Made by a program: the position numbers and the translations under genes
Notes under the pieces: generated by a model
What the model saw: the letters and a program-made list of their open reading frames with translations, nothing else
The model's database searches: none
What the model was told of the DNA's origin: nothing
DNA from: Ignavibacteriales bacterium
Lineage (GTDB): Bacteria > Bacteroidota > Ignavibacteria > UBA10030
Length of the DNA stretch: 38,199 nt
Assembly: GCA_016186715.1 (NCBI GenBank)
Contig: JACPLA010000059.1
Span: 1-38,199 of the forward strand
Reading direction: 5' to 3'
Shown: in pieces, positions 9,007 to 17,657 of the stretch
Numbering within the stretch: the first letter of the stretch is position 1
Layout: the number at the start of each line of letters is the position of its first letter

Positions 9007-11592
9007 ATGAATTCCCCAATTGTTGCATTTGCTGTATACTTGTTGTTCGCTTCGGCCGCGAACGCCCAGTACGCCGTTCGCGGCACAGTGTCCGACGAAG
9101 CTGGGAGGGCACTTGTGGGAGTAAACATCGTTGTGAAAGGAACGACACAAGGGACAACGACTGACGGCAGTGGCGGATACCAGATCGCGTACCGTAATCC
9201 GGATGCCGTCCTTGTCTTCAGTTACGTCGGATATCGGAAACAGGAAATCCGACCCGGGGGGAAAACGCAACTGGATGTTGTGATGCAGGAAGGCATGGAA
9301 TTCTCGGAGGTGCTCGTCGTCGGGACGCGCAGCATGAACCGCACGGTCACCGAGACTCCGGTGGCAATTGATGTCCTTGATCTTTCGGATCTCACCAATC
9401 ATCAAGGTCAGCTCGATGTGAATCAGCTGCTGCAATACGCAGCACCATCGTTCAATGCCAACCGTCAGTCCGGAGCAGACGGATCTGATCACATCGATCC
9501 GGCCACCTTGCGCGGTCTTGGTCCCGACCAAACCCTCGTGTTGATCAACGGCAAGCGACGTCATCAATCTTCCAACATCAACATTTTTGGCACGCGGGGG
9601 CGGGGCAACACCGGGACCGATTTGAACGCCATTCCGGCATCGGCGATTGAACGGATTGAAATTCTTCGCGACGGTGCAAGCGCGCAATACGGATCCGATG
9701 CAATCGCGGGGGTTGTGAATGTTGTTCTCAAATCGAGTGTGAACGAATTCACCGGGAGTGTCGGCGGCGGAGGCCATTCGACGAAATTCAGGGCCGACAA
9801 GGATTTCGACGGCGAGGAGTATCTGCTCGGCTCCAACTACGGCGTTCCCCTGGGAAAGTCCGGCTTCGCGAACTTCACGATGGAGTATCTCTCCAAAGGA
9901 CGCACCAATCGCCCTGCCGATCCGGCGGTGTATTCGATTTACCGCCGTCAATTCGGGGATGCCAAGCTCGAGAATTTCGCCGCATTGTTCAATTCTGCAG
10001 CCGGCGTTTCCGAGGATGCTCATTTCTACGCATTTGGCGGACTTAATTACCGGCACACGGATGCATACGCCTGGACGCGCGAGCCGGGGAGTGACCGGAA
10101 TGTTCCCGGAATCTATCCAGGCGGATTCGATCCTCGCATCACATCCGTCATCACCGATCCGTCAGTCTCCGCAGGACTACGAACGAGGCTGAACGAATGG
10201 AATGTCGATCTGAACAATACCTTTGGATCAAACCGGTTTCATTACATTATCGATGGCACATTGAATGCGTCGCTTCTTGAAAGCTCTCCGACTCGGTTTG
10301 ACGCCGGGGGTTTCCAGCTCGCGCAAAACACAACGAGCATCAATTTCTCCAGGTTTTTCAACACCGTCATGAGCGGGCTCAATCTTGCCTTTGGCATCGA
10401 GTACCGAATCGAGAATTATGAGATCTTTGCCGGAGAGGAGGGATCGTGGCGAAACTATGGCGTCATCGATACGGTGATCAACGGCCGCGTGGAGAATTAC
10501 GATATTCTGGGACGGCCGGGCGGCTCTCAGGGATTCCCGGGCTTTCGTCCTGACAATGTGCTTGACGAGTCCCGTACAAATGTTGCTGCTTACGCCGATG
10601 CTGAACTCGATTTCTCCCGGCAGTTCATGGTCGGAGCAGCCGCGCGGCTTGAGGACTACAGCGACTTCGGCCGGACGTTTAATGTTAAGGTCTCCTCTCG
10701 GCTAAAACTCAGTGATGCGCTCGCCCTCCGCGCATCGGCCAGCACCGGATTCCGTGCACCTTCCCTGGCGCAGATCTATTTCAATTCCGTTTTTACCGAT
10801 TTCGTTTCGGGCACTCCGGTCGACAAACTCATTGCGAAGAACAACAGCCCGATTACACGACGGCTTGGTATTCCAGCCCTCAAGGAGGAGACGGCAACGA
10901 ACCTGAGCTTCGGCCTCACGCTGACTTTCCTTGAGGGTTTGACTGCCACGGTCGATGCGTATCAAGTGGACATCAAAGACCGCATCGTCCTGACTGGCGC
11001 CTTTGAGGACACCGACCCCGATATCGGAACAGAGCTACAGGCTTTGAACGTCGGCGCCGCACAGTTCTTCACCAATGCCCTCGACACCAAAACAACAGGA
11101 CTGGATATTATCCTGACATACTCGATCGATCTCGCCGGATCTCCCTTCAGGATCTCCTACGCGGGAAATTTCAACGATATGGATCTGGGCAAGGTGAAAA
11201 CAAGTCCGAAACTTGCGGGAAAAGAAGACATTTACTTCGGCAAACGCGAGCAGTTCTTCCTTCTTGCGTCTGCCCCGCCGAGCAAGATGACCATTGCCTT
11301 GGATTACGGGATGAACCGATGGAGGTCATCTCTTCGCTTCGTCCGATTCGGTAAGGTGACGCTCATCGACTGGCTCGATACAGAAGATGTGTACGAGGCT
11401 CGGGTCACGACAGATTTCAGCGTCGGGTACGATCTGACAAACAATATCAGCCTCGTTTTCGGAGGAGTAAACCTCTTGAATGTCTATCCGAAGGATCAAG
11501 ACACTGAAACCGAAACCGGAGGTATTTTTGATGCCGTGCAAATGGGGTTCTCTGGAAGATTCTACTTTGCCAAACTCAACTTCAGACTTTAG
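9007..11592 (+). CDS. TonB-dependent outer-membrane receptor
   Basis: The 861-residue protein has a signal peptide cleaved near ANA/QY (residue 21). A carboxypeptidase-regulatory-like beta-sandwich follows at about 22-98, with VRGTVSDEAGRALVGVNIVVKGT and the FSYVGY end. A TonB-box-like stretch FSEVLVVGTR comes next, then a plug (about 105-245) with TLRGLGPDQTLVLINGKRR, IERIEILRDGASAQYG and AIAGVVNVVLK. The rest is a 22-strand-type barrel ending FYFAKLNFRL. It imports an unknown ligand; no SusD partner follows, so it is not a standard SusCD pair. The length fits siderophore/vitamin-type receptors with an extra N-terminal domain. AAAGGAGGG lies 4 nt before ATG 9007, and a good promoter sits upstream. 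Confidence 0.95.
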   Translation: MNSPIVAFAVYLLFASAANAQYAVRGTVSDEAGRALVGVNIVVKGTTQGTTTDGSGGYQIAYRNPDAVLVFSYVGYRKQEIRPGGKTQLDVVMQEGMEFSEVLVVGTRSMNRTVTETPVAIDVLDLSDLTNHQGQLDVNQLLQYAAPSFNANRQSGADGSDHIDPATLRGLGPDQTLVLINGKRRHQSSNINIFGTRGRGNTGTDLNAIPASAIERIEILRDGASAQYGSDAIAGVVNVVLKSSVNEFTGSVGGGGHSTKFRADKDFDGEEYLLGSNYGVPLGKSGFANFTMEYLSKGRTNRPADPAVYSIYRRQFGDAKLENFAALFNSAAGVSEDAHFYAFGGLNYRHTDAYAWTREPGSDRNVPGIYPGGFDPRITSVITDPSVSAGLRTRLNEWNVDLNNTFGSNRFHYIIDGTLNASLLESSPTRFDAGGFQLAQNTTSINFSRFFNTVMSGLNLAFGIEYRIENYEIFAGEEGSWRNYGVIDTVINGRVENYDILGRPGGSQGFPGFRPDNVLDESRTNVAAYADAELDFSRQFMVGAAARLEDYSDFGRTFNVKVSSRLKLSDALALRASASTGFRAPSLAQIYFNSVFTDFVSGTPVDKLIAKNNSPITRRLGIPALKEETATNLSFGLTLTFLEGLTATVDAYQVDIKDRIVLTGAFEDTDPDIGTELQALNVGAAQFFTNALDTKTTGLDIILTYSIDLAGSPFRISYAGNFNDMDLGKVKTSPKLAGKEDIYFGKREQFFLLASAPPSKMTIALDYGMNRWRSSLRFVRFGKVTLIDWLDTEDVYEARVTTDFSVGYDLTNNISLVFGGVNLLNVYPKDQDTETETGGIFDAVQMGFSGRFYFAKLNFRL

Positions 11593-11748
11593 AGGTGAGA
11601 CACACGAAGGTGAAACTTGAAACGGCTGATGGCGGACACTCGTACGCTGGACATCAACAAGATGTTTACCCCCGCAGAGAAAGGAGCGAATGGGCTTCGT
11701 CTTCACAAATAACCAAATGTCCCACACCAACAACATATGGAGGGCACG

Positions 11749-12252
11749 ATGACACGTTCTTTGTTGTGTTTCGTTATAGGGTTGGCTCTCACAGTTTCAG
11801 TCACACAACTCCGAGCCCAGGAGAAGATGGCTGAGCAACACCAACCTGACCATATCATGCTCGTTCCAACGGATCTGACCTGGAAAGATGGTCCTGCCTC
11901 CCTTCCAAAGGGTGTAACGTCTGCCGTAATTGAAGGCGACCCGTCGAAGACTGGTCCGTTCACAATGCGGCTCAAACTTCCCGCCGACTACAAAGTTCCA
12001 CCGCACTGGCATCCTGCCATCGAACACGTGACGGTAGTTGCCGGTTCATTCTACATGGGGCTGGGCGAACGATTCGACGAATCCAAAGCCACACAATTGC
12101 CTGTTGGCGGATTCGCCGTGATGGCTGTCGGGACGCGGCACTTTGCGTTCACGAAAGAAGAGGCGACGATTCAGTTGCATGGAGTCGGCCCCTGGGGAAT
12201 CAACTACGTGAATCCCCAGGACGATCCGCGAAAGCAGCCCCCGGGCGAGTGA
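11749..12252 (+). CDS. Secreted cupin-domain protein
   Basis: This 167-residue protein has a signal peptide ending LRA/Q near residue 23 and a single cupin barrel. The first cupin motif gives His86, His88 and Glu92 (PPHWHPAIEH) and the second His131 (GTRHF), a full 3-His/1-Glu metal site. It is therefore probably a periplasmic metal-binding cupin, a dioxygenase-like or sensor protein of unknown substrate. ATG 11749 is preferred to the in-frame ATG 11737 because GGAGG lies 5 nt before it and overlaps the earlier ATG. It follows the receptor by 156 nt in the same direction; I see no terminator or coding signal in that gap. Confidence 0.85.
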   Translation: MTRSLLCFVIGLALTVSVTQLRAQEKMAEQHQPDHIMLVPTDLTWKDGPASLPKGVTSAVIEGDPSKTGPFTMRLKLPADYKVPPHWHPAIEHVTVVAGSFYMGLGERFDESKATQLPVGGFAVMAVGTRHFAFTKEEATIQLHGVGPWGINYVNPQDDPRKQPPGE

Positions 12253-12436
12253 GGTAAACGCTCGCTTCATTTCAGTTTGGGGTCTTGCGGTCGCGGGAAA
12301 GCGGGATATGAGGATGTTCTCCTGAACCTCATCGCCGTCATCGACCTGACTCCGGGACTGGCAGGCTGTCGGTCCATGGAGGAAATCACATCCGATTGGA
12401 TACGTCCTACTCCTCAATAACACTACGGAGACTATC

Positions 12437-13069
12437 ATGCGTAAAACTCCCCTTGCTCTCCTTTGCGGAATCCTTCTTACTGGACTCGGTGCGGAAGCGT
12501 ATGCTCAGGGGTTTTCATTGGTTCTCCTTGGCGGACTTTCCAAGGATTCACGGACGCAGACCGAGAGTGTGTGGAAGGCCGGACTCAATCTTGCCGGGCA
12601 CGCGTTCGTTTCCGTCCCCGGCATCACCATAGGCGGCCGGGTTGCCTTTCATTCCTGGGGAGCCGACGGTGAGGGGTGGCTCAAAGAGGTCACGAAAAGC
12701 GGTTCCACAAGCTATACGCTGAACAGCGCTGACGGAAGCCAAACCGTGATCGAGATCGTCCCGGCGATCCGGCTTGCTCTTCTGAACCCGCCCGTCGGAT
12801 TACGAATCGATCTTCAAATAGGAGCGGGACTTTTTCTTGTGAGCTCTTCGGAAGTCACCGTCACCGGATCATTCAACACGGGGACTTCATCGGGACAAAC
12901 GACCTGGGTTCTGGCCACCGAAAGCCTTACCGGATTCGGTCCGCAGGCGGCGCTCCCATTGACTCTGGGCGGAATGATTGAAATCGTTCCTGTGTATTCG
13001 GCCTACAACGCCGGCGGGGATTGGTACAACCATTTTGCCATCAATGCCGGGTTTCGATTCGGCATTTGA
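12437..13069 (+). CDS. Probable small outer-membrane beta-barrel protein
   Basis: The product has 210 residues with a signal peptide (cleavage after EAYA, about residue 23). The mature part alternates hydrophobic and polar residues in Gly-rich strands, for example SVPGITIGGRVAFHSWG, VGLRIDLQIGAGLFLV and HFAINAGFRFGI. This is the pattern of 8- to 10-strand porin-like barrels of the OmpA/OMP_b-brl kind, and it ends close to an aromatic residue as such proteins do. No enzyme motif is visible. Start ATG 12437 has GGAG 9 nt upstream. The 184-nt gap before it holds no feature I can support. It converges on folD, 50 nt away, with no obvious terminator. Confidence 0.65.
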   Translation: MRKTPLALLCGILLTGLGAEAYAQGFSLVLLGGLSKDSRTQTESVWKAGLNLAGHAFVSVPGITIGGRVAFHSWGADGEGWLKEVTKSGSTSYTLNSADGSQTVIEIVPAIRLALLNPPVGLRIDLQIGAGLFLVSSSEVTVTGSFNTGTSSGQTTWVLATESLTGFGPQAALPLTLGGMIEIVPVYSAYNAGGDWYNHFAINAGFRFGI

Positions 13070-13119
13070 CGGAGCCGCCGGCCTTGAGCCTTTCCTGAAG
13101 AGATTGGGATTGAGGAGGG

Positions 13120-14004
13120 TTACGAGGCGAGGTTCTTTGCCGCCTCAAGCGTGTTCTTGAGCAGCATCGCAATGGTCATGGGTCCCACTCCCCCGGGAAC
13201 GGGCGTGATCGCTTTCGCGACCTTGCTCGCAGATGCGAAATCAACATCCCCGACGATACGATACCCGTTTTTTGCCGACGGGTCGTTCACCCGATTGGTG
13301 CCGACATCGATGACCACGGCCCCCGACTTAAGCATCTCACCCGTCAGGAACCCGGGTTTCCCCATCGCCGCGATCACGATGTCCGCCGTTTTTGTGAAGC
13401 GGCTGATGTCTCCCGCTCCCGTGTGCGCGACCGTCACAACGGCGTTCGCTCCGGCCTTTTTCTGCAGAAGGATGTTAGCCACGGGTTTCCCCACAATATT
13501 GCTCCGCCCCACAACGACGATGTGCTTGCCGGAGGGATCATTGCCACTGCGCAGCAGCAGCTCCTGAATCCCCGCTGGCGTACACGGCTTGAGCGTCTCA
13601 TGGCCGGTCACAAGCCGGCCCACGTTGTAGGGGTGAAAACCGTCGACGTCTTTTGACGGATCGATCGCTTCGATGACTTTCTGCTCCCGAATCAGCTTCG
13701 GCAACGGGAGTTGAACCAGAATACCGTGAATCTTCGGCTCCCGGTTGAACTCTTTGATCTTTTCAAGCAGCGCCTCTTCCGAAATCTCTCCAGGCATTGT
13801 CTCCGTGACAGAATAGAACCCCAGTTCCTGGCAGGCTTTCCCTTTCATTCGGACGTACGTCTGCGACGCAGGATTCTCTCCCACGAGAATAAACGCCAGA
13901 CCTGGAGTGATTCCCTTCGTCCGCTTGAGCTCTTCGGCCTGCTCACCGACCTCTTTGCGGATCTCTTGAGCGATCCTGGTTCCATCAATGATTTGAGCGG
14001 GCAT
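13120..14004 (-). CDS. folD: Bifunctional methylenetetrahydrofolate dehydrogenase/cyclohydrolase
   Basis: FolD interconverts 5,10-methylene-, methenyl- and 10-formyl-THF using NADP in the cytoplasm. The protein has 294 residues, the usual length. SQTYVRMKGKAC gives Tyr50 and Lys54, the same numbers as the catalytic pair of the E. coli enzyme when counted from ATG 14004. GILVQLPLP and the C-terminal PVPGGVGPMTIAML signature are present, as is the cofactor loop GRSNIVGKPVA. The number match supports ATG 14004 over an in-frame TTG at 14019, which would lie inside a heptad-repeat tract; no SD is evident. It could be cotranscribed with the YmdB-type gene, which ends 56 nt upstream of this start. 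Confidence 0.96.
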   Translation of the reverse strand: MPAQIIDGTRIAQEIRKEVGEQAEELKRTKGITPGLAFILVGENPASQTYVRMKGKACQELGFYSVTETMPGEISEEALLEKIKEFNREPKIHGILVQLPLPKLIREQKVIEAIDPSKDVDGFHPYNVGRLVTGHETLKPCTPAGIQELLLRSGNDPSGKHIVVVGRSNIVGKPVANILLQKKAGANAVVTVAHTGAGDISRFTKTADIVIAAMGKPGFLTGEMLKSGAVVIDVGTNRVNDPSAKNGYRIVGDVDFASASKVAKAITPVPGGVGPMTIAMLLKNTLEAAKNLAS

Positions 14005-14013
14005 GAGGGGGAA

Positions 14014-14047
14014 GTTCAAGGTTTCAGGTTTAGGTTTCGGGTTTGGG
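14014..14047. repeat. Short 7-nt periodic array between folD and the YmdB-type gene
   Basis: Five consecutive units read GTTCAAG, GTTTCAG, GTTTAG, GTTTCGG and GTTTGGG, a degenerate heptad with one 6-nt unit. On this strand the G-runs could in principle form a weak two-layer quadruplex. It is one of three such arrays in the window. Confidence 0.6.
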
Positions 14048-14059
14048 TCAAATGCCGGT

Positions 14060-14854
14060 TCAAAACTCAGGAAAGATCACTTGCTCGATTTTCGTCGCTT
14101 TGCCGCTTTCCCGATCAATTCGAACATACACTCCACACAGACGGACGTCGTGACTGGCCATTTCGAACTTATGGGGCGTCTGGGTTAAGAACCGGCGAAT
14201 GGCAATTTCTTTTTTCATACCGATCACGGAATCGTACGGTCCCGTCATTCCCACATCGGTGATGAACGCCGTCCCTTTCGGGAGAATCCTCGCATCGGCC
14301 GTCGGCACGTGGGTATGAGTCCCCACGATTGCACTGACCCGCCCGTCGAGATGCCATGCAATCGCCATTTTTTCCGCAGAGGCCTCGGCATGCATATCGA
14401 TAAAAATCACCTTGGTTTCGTTGGCAATCTTACTGATCGCCCAGTCCGCGGCCCTGAAGGGATCGTCGATGGGCTGCATGTACGTACGACCCTGAAGATT
14501 GATCACGCCCACCTGCCCCTTTTCCTTCATATCATAGAGGACATAGCCGTGCCCCCCGTTTTCCCGGGGGTAATTCAAAGGACGGAGGATGTTCTTTTCT
14601 TTGGCCAGCAGAGCCCTCGATTGCCACCGGTCCCAGAGATGGTTCCCAGTCGTGATCACATGAACACCAAGCCCAAAAAGCGTTTTCGCGTCCTGTTCCG
14701 AAACCCCTTTTCCATCCGTCACATTTTCGCCGTTCACGACGCAGAAATCGACATGGTATTTCTCCAGGTACTGCTTCAGCAGCTTCTCGACCAGCTGGAG
14801 GCCGGGGGCTCCGACAATATCACCGACAAAAAAAACATTGAGTGCATTCGACAC
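14060..14854 (-). CDS. YmdB-type metallophosphoesterase (TIGR00282 family)
   Basis: This 264-residue protein carries the family signatures: VFFVGDIVGAPG at the N-terminus, NGENVTDGKG, TTGNHLWD, DMHAEASAEK and GTHTHVPTAD near the C-terminus. Characterised YmdB proteins are di-iron phosphodiesterases that act on 2',3'- or 3',5'-cyclic nucleotides and affect RNA decay, motility and biofilm choice. In many bacteria the gene sits near folD or rny; here it is just upstream of folD on the same strand. GTG 14854 is chosen because GGGAGGAG lies about 8 nt before it and the first strand starts 5 residues later; an in-frame TTG at 14872 overlaps that SD. Confidence 0.92.
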   Translation of the reverse strand: MSNALNVFFVGDIVGAPGLQLVEKLLKQYLEKYHVDFCVVNGENVTDGKGVSEQDAKTLFGLGVHVITTGNHLWDRWQSRALLAKEKNILRPLNYPRENGGHGYVLYDMKEKGQVGVINLQGRTYMQPIDDPFRAADWAISKIANETKVIFIDMHAEASAEKMAIAWHLDGRVSAIVGTHTHVPTADARILPKGTAFITDVGMTGPYDSVIGMKKEIAIRRFLTQTPHKFEMASHDVRLCGVYVRIDRESGKATKIEQVIFPEF

Positions 14855-14889
14855 TTCCGCAACTCCTCCCAATTTCGAGTGAAGGAATC

Positions 14890-14918
14890 AATATAGACCA
14901 AAATCGGCTGAAACGAAA
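14890..14918 (-). promoter_or_regulatory. Weak candidate promoter for the YmdB-type gene and folD
   Basis: On the - strand a TATATT -10 (14895-14890) follows a poor -35 (TTTCGT) by 17 nt. It lies between the upstream terminator and GTG 14854. The identical -10 hexamer occurs at 8930 and 32408. Confidence 0.35.
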
Positions 14919-14923
14919 CAAAG

Positions 14924-14954
14924 AAAAAGCGCCGGTTTATGGCCGGCGCTTTTT
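14924..14954 (-). terminator. Rho-independent terminator of the sigma/anti-sigma operon
   Basis: A perfect 12-bp stem (AAAAAGCGCCGG with CCGGCGCTTTTT) encloses a 7-nt loop. The A and T ends make it work in either direction. It lies 22 nt past the anti-sigma stop. Confidence 0.85.
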
Positions 14955-14975
14955 CCGCACGAGGTCCGTCCTCAG

Positions 14976-15530
14976 TTAGAGTTTGAGTTTCATCAGCGGT
15001 CTAACAACATGACGGTCAATGAGCAGTAGAATGACAAACGTCATCACAATCATGCCGATAATTTCCCATTGCTTCGCCGCCGTGGTTTCCACCATGCCAC
15101 GGCTCATCTCCTTCGACTGCGCCGAAATGAACCTGCTCGCTTCCTGATAGTACTGGCTGAATGTTTTCATGAATTGTGACGATTCTGTTCTCCCTTTCCC
15201 TTCGTCACCAGGGACATTGAGAGTCAAGACATATCCGACGACTGCGAGGACGGCGATCATCGCCAATGTTTTCCCACCCGCGCTCAGTGCACGAAACAGA
15301 AGGGACCCGGAGTTCCCCGGGAGAATCCTCTCCATGACCTTCGCCGTGAATTGTCCCGACGGTTTGACCAGCGGAGCGTTCCGGATGGCCTTGACGATGG
15401 ATTGCTCGAGGGCAAGAACACCGGAGCATTTCTGGCACGATGTGATGTGAACCATTAACCGTTCCCTCTCCGGCTCCCCGAGCGTCCGATCGATGATCCC
15501 GTGAATCTGTTCAATTGTCGCGTGTGACAT
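14976..15530 (-). CDS. Anti-sigma factor with N-terminal zinc-finger (ZAS-like) domain
   Basis: This 184-residue protein begins with a helical domain bearing His28-x3-Cys32-x2-Cys35, the zinc motif of ZAS-type anti-sigma factors. A membrane segment at about 82-105 and a second near the C-terminus (about 156-175) leave a loop of about 50 residues between them, giving a two-pass protein that would hold the sigma factor at the inner membrane. The loop (SSQFMKTFSQYYQEASRF...) may sense the signal. ATG 15530 has GAGGAG 7 nt before it and starts 11 nt after the sigma stop. An ATG-less extension to 15545 is possible but would overlap the sigma gene. Proteolytic release of the sigma factor is plausible but not shown. 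Confidence 0.88.
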   Translation of the reverse strand: MSHATIEQIHGIIDRTLGEPERERLMVHITSCQKCSGVLALEQSIVKAIRNAPLVKPSGQFTAKVMERILPGNSGSLLFRALSAGGKTLAMIAVLAVVGYVLTLNVPGDEGKGRTESSQFMKTFSQYYQEASRFISAQSKEMSRGMVETTAAKQWEIIGMIVMTFVILLLIDRHVVRPLMKLKL

Positions 15531-15541
15531 GTGTGAACTCC

Positions 15542-16150
15542 TCACCGTACGACCGCGGGCATCACGGCAGGGCCAATGCCGGGTTGTCGTTCCTGAAACC
15601 GGCCGAGAACCGCCTTTTGAAGCATAGTACGCCCGCGGAAAAGTTTCGCTTTGACAGTACCCAGAGGCATCCCCGTCACCGCCACGATTTCGTCGTAGGT
15701 CATTTCCTGAACATAGAATAACGTTACCACGCCGGCATAGGACGGAGGCAGTTTGTCGATCTCTTCAGCCACTATGGTATGAAACTCTGACGACTCAGAG
15801 CGCTCATTCGGCAGCGGTTCTGTTCCCACCAGTTGGCTTCCGGCAAGGCTGTCATCCCCGTCAATCGAAACGAGGATCTCGGGATGTCGTCTTGCCAGTG
15901 CCGTTGAACAGACATTGAACACGATGCGGTAGAACCACGTTGAAAAACTCGACCGCCACTCGAAGCTGCCGAGAGCATGATAGGCCCGAACGAATGCATC
16001 CTGCACCGCCTCTTCGGCATCCTCCCGGTTCTTCATCATCCTCAATGCCAGCGTCATGGCCCGATCTTTATGGCGGTCCACAACTTCCGTGTACGCCGCC
16101 TTGTCACCCTGCGCGACGCGTTCAATGATTTCCTGGTCCCGATTGGCCAT
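15542..16150 (-). CDS. ECF-family RNA polymerase sigma factor
   Basis: This 202-residue protein has sigma region 2 at about 25-90, with REDAEEAVQDAFVRAYHALGSF and the aromatic FSTWFYRIVFNVC segment, and region 4 at about 130-180, with LPPSYAGVVTLFYVQEMTYDEIVAVTGMPLGTVKAKLFRGR. A non-conserved linker separates them, and regions 1 and 3 are absent, as in group 4 (ECF) factors. The partner anti-sigma gene follows directly and a terminator ends the pair. The gene diverges from a DUF6249 protein across a 138-nt region holding an 11-bp inverted motif, which may include autoregulatory promoters. There is no SD before ATG 16150. Confidence 0.95.
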   Translation of the reverse strand: MANRDQEIIERVAQGDKAAYTEVVDRHKDRAMTLALRMMKNREDAEEAVQDAFVRAYHALGSFEWRSSFSTWFYRIVFNVCSTALARRHPEILVSIDGDDSLAGSQLVGTEPLPNERSESSEFHTIVAEEIDKLPPSYAGVVTLFYVQEMTYDEIVAVTGMPLGTVKAKLFRGRTMLQKAVLGRFQERQPGIGPAVMPAVVR

Positions 16151-16208
16151 GAGGGCGCGAACACCTTTGCTTCGTTAGACTACGGATTCACGTGCCGGGT
16201 TTCATGGG

Positions 16209-16234
16209 TGAAACCTTTCGAACGGAAATCCGGT
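16209..16234 (+). promoter_or_regulatory. Candidate ECF-type promoter upstream of the DUF6249 gene
   Basis: TGAAAC is followed, after 16 nt, by CGGTC, close to the TGAAAC-N16-CGTA style of ECF promoters. Transcription would start near 16241, about 48 nt before ATG 16289. The -35 region is part of GAAACCTTTCG (16210-16220), which recurs inverted at 16275-16285. Confidence 0.4.
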
Positions 16235-16288
16235 CAAAGGTACGAAAGCGGGATTCCAACATCAAACATTATTACGAAAGGTTTCGTC

Positions 16289-16645
16289 ATGCAAGCAGAA
16301 GAAATACTCATCCCCCTGGGATTTTTTCTCACGGTAGGAATCGTCTTATGGAAGTATTTTGATACACGCGGCCGGGAGCGTATGGCAATGATTGAAAAGG
16401 GACTGCAGCCAGGGGAGAGCAAGCTATCGACTCGCCACATGCTTCAGGTCAACCCGCTCTCCAGTCTGAAGTGGGGTTTGCTGGCGCTGTTCGTCGGGGT
16501 GGGGTTGATAGTCGCCAATTGGCTTGACACCACGTTTTACTTTCACGACTCCATTTATCTGGCCTGCATGCTTCTCGCAGGCGGCGTTGGACTCGTCCTG
16601 TTCTACTTCATCGCTTCAAAGCAGCTCAAGAGAGAGTCCGATTGA
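16289..16645 (+). CDS. DUF6249 membrane protein
   Basis: The product has 118 residues with an N-terminal membrane helix (about 5-22), a cytoplasmic loop with RGRERMAMIEKGLQPGE, and two more helices (about 60-80 and 90-110). The ERMAMIEKG motif and three-helix layout match DUF6249, a family often found beside ECF sigma and anti-sigma genes in Bacteroidota. Its role is unknown; the context suggests a membrane component controlled by, or modulating, the divergent ECF system. AAAGG lies about 8 nt before ATG 16289. The frame stays open for more than 300 nt upstream, but that part is the reverse of the sigma gene. Confidence 0.8.
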   Translation: MQAEEILIPLGFFLTVGIVLWKYFDTRGRERMAMIEKGLQPGESKLSTRHMLQVNPLSSLKWGLLALFVGVGLIVANWLDTTFYFHDSIYLACMLLAGGVGLVLFYFIASKQLKRESD

Positions 16646-16681
16646 CCGCTTCGTGTGATTTTCGCGCCTCTGCGTTACTCA

Positions 16682-16708
16682 CAGCCCCGATCCGTGGGGT
16701 TGTTTGTG
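16682..16708 (+). terminator. Weak terminator-like hairpin after the DUF6249 gene
   Basis: CAGCCCC pairs with GGGGTTG (one G-U pair) around a 7-nt loop and is followed by a short T-rich run TTTGTG. It is 37 nt past the stop. Confidence 0.3.
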
Positions 16709-16782
16709 ATGAAAATCTGCGGAGAAGAGTTGCATCAAAATGAAAAAATGAGTATCAATCGGATAAGACCGGGACCGATGAA

Positions 16783-17640
16783 ATGCCGAATCCTCGTCAA
16801 CTTCCGCATCTGCTGAAACTCCTTGATGACGACTCTCCGGTCGTGAAAGAGAGTGTCGTGAAGGAGCTGTCCGAATTCGGGCCTTCGCTCAACCGCGAAC
16901 TTGCCCGTCAGCGCATTACGCTGAGCAAGGACCAGCAGCAGCTGATTGCCTCTCTTCTCGAAGAGCACAACCGTGCCTGGCTCAGGGAGATCTGGCCCGA
17001 GTTGATGGAAATAGAAGAGGAGAAGGAAAAGCTGGAGACCGCACTGGGCTGGATCGCGGAGTTCCAATACGGACGAGCCTATCCCTCAAAACTCACCCCG
17101 CTTCTGGACAAGCTGGCCGATGATTTCGAATCCTCTGTGCGAAAACGCGACGCCCTGACGCTCGCGCACTTTCTCTTCACCAAGAAGCAACTCAAGGGAG
17201 TCGACACGGACTACCAGAACCCCTTCAACAGCAACCTGGTGCACGTCATTGAGCAGCGGCGCGGAATCCCGATCAGCCTCGCCTCGATTTATATCCTCGT
17301 GGGCTTCAGACTGGACTTCGACATTGAGGGGATCAATCTGCCGGGCCACTTTCTCACAAGGGCGTCGGCGGGAAAGCAGAACTACATTGTCGACTGCTAC
17401 CGGGGAGGCCGGTGCCTGGACGTCAACGACCTGATCACGCTCAACAACGGTGCGTTGCTTCCCCTTTCCGATCTCCTGCAGCTCGAGTGCGACTCCATCG
17501 CCATCATTGCAAGGACCCTCCGTAATCTTCAGAACGCTTACGAGCAGGAGAAAAACGAAGAAACGGTCGCGCTGATGAAAGACCTTCTGGTTGCCGTGGA
17601 AGAAGAGGGGGGCGACGAAGAGGAGAGCGAAGAGGAATAG
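16783..17640 (+). CDS. SirB1-like transglutaminase-fold protein
   Basis: This 285-residue protein has a helical N-terminal part (about 1-100) with HEAT-like pairs. A SirB1/transglutaminase-like domain follows, marked by NPFNSNLVHVIEQRRGIPISLASIYILVG and GINLPGHFLTR. In this family a Cys/His/Asp triad is usually degenerate: the His of PGHF is present but the Cys position is occupied by Ser in PISLAS, so it is probably not an enzyme. The protein ends in a very acidic tail (EEEGGDEEESEEE). Its function is not established; relatives occur with tetratricopeptide repeats. The SD is poor, and the gene converges on the DUF6265 gene with only 17 nt between them. Confidence 0.8.
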   Translation: MPNPRQLPHLLKLLDDDSPVVKESVVKELSEFGPSLNRELARQRITLSKDQQQLIASLLEEHNRAWLREIWPELMEIEEEKEKLETALGWIAEFQYGRAYPSKLTPLLDKLADDFESSVRKRDALTLAHFLFTKKQLKGVDTDYQNPFNSNLVHVIEQRRGIPISLASIYILVGFRLDFDIEGINLPGHFLTRASAGKQNYIVDCYRGGRCLDVNDLITLNNGALLPLSDLLQLECDSIAIIARTLRNLQNAYEQEKNEETVALMKDLLVAVEEEGGDEEESEEE

Positions 17641-17657
17641 AACTCCGGAAGGGTACT

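Noticed and set aside
11595-11834. A 79-codon ORF overlapping the cupin start
   Set aside because: It overlaps the signal peptide coding region of the cupin gene out of frame and has no SD or familiar pattern.
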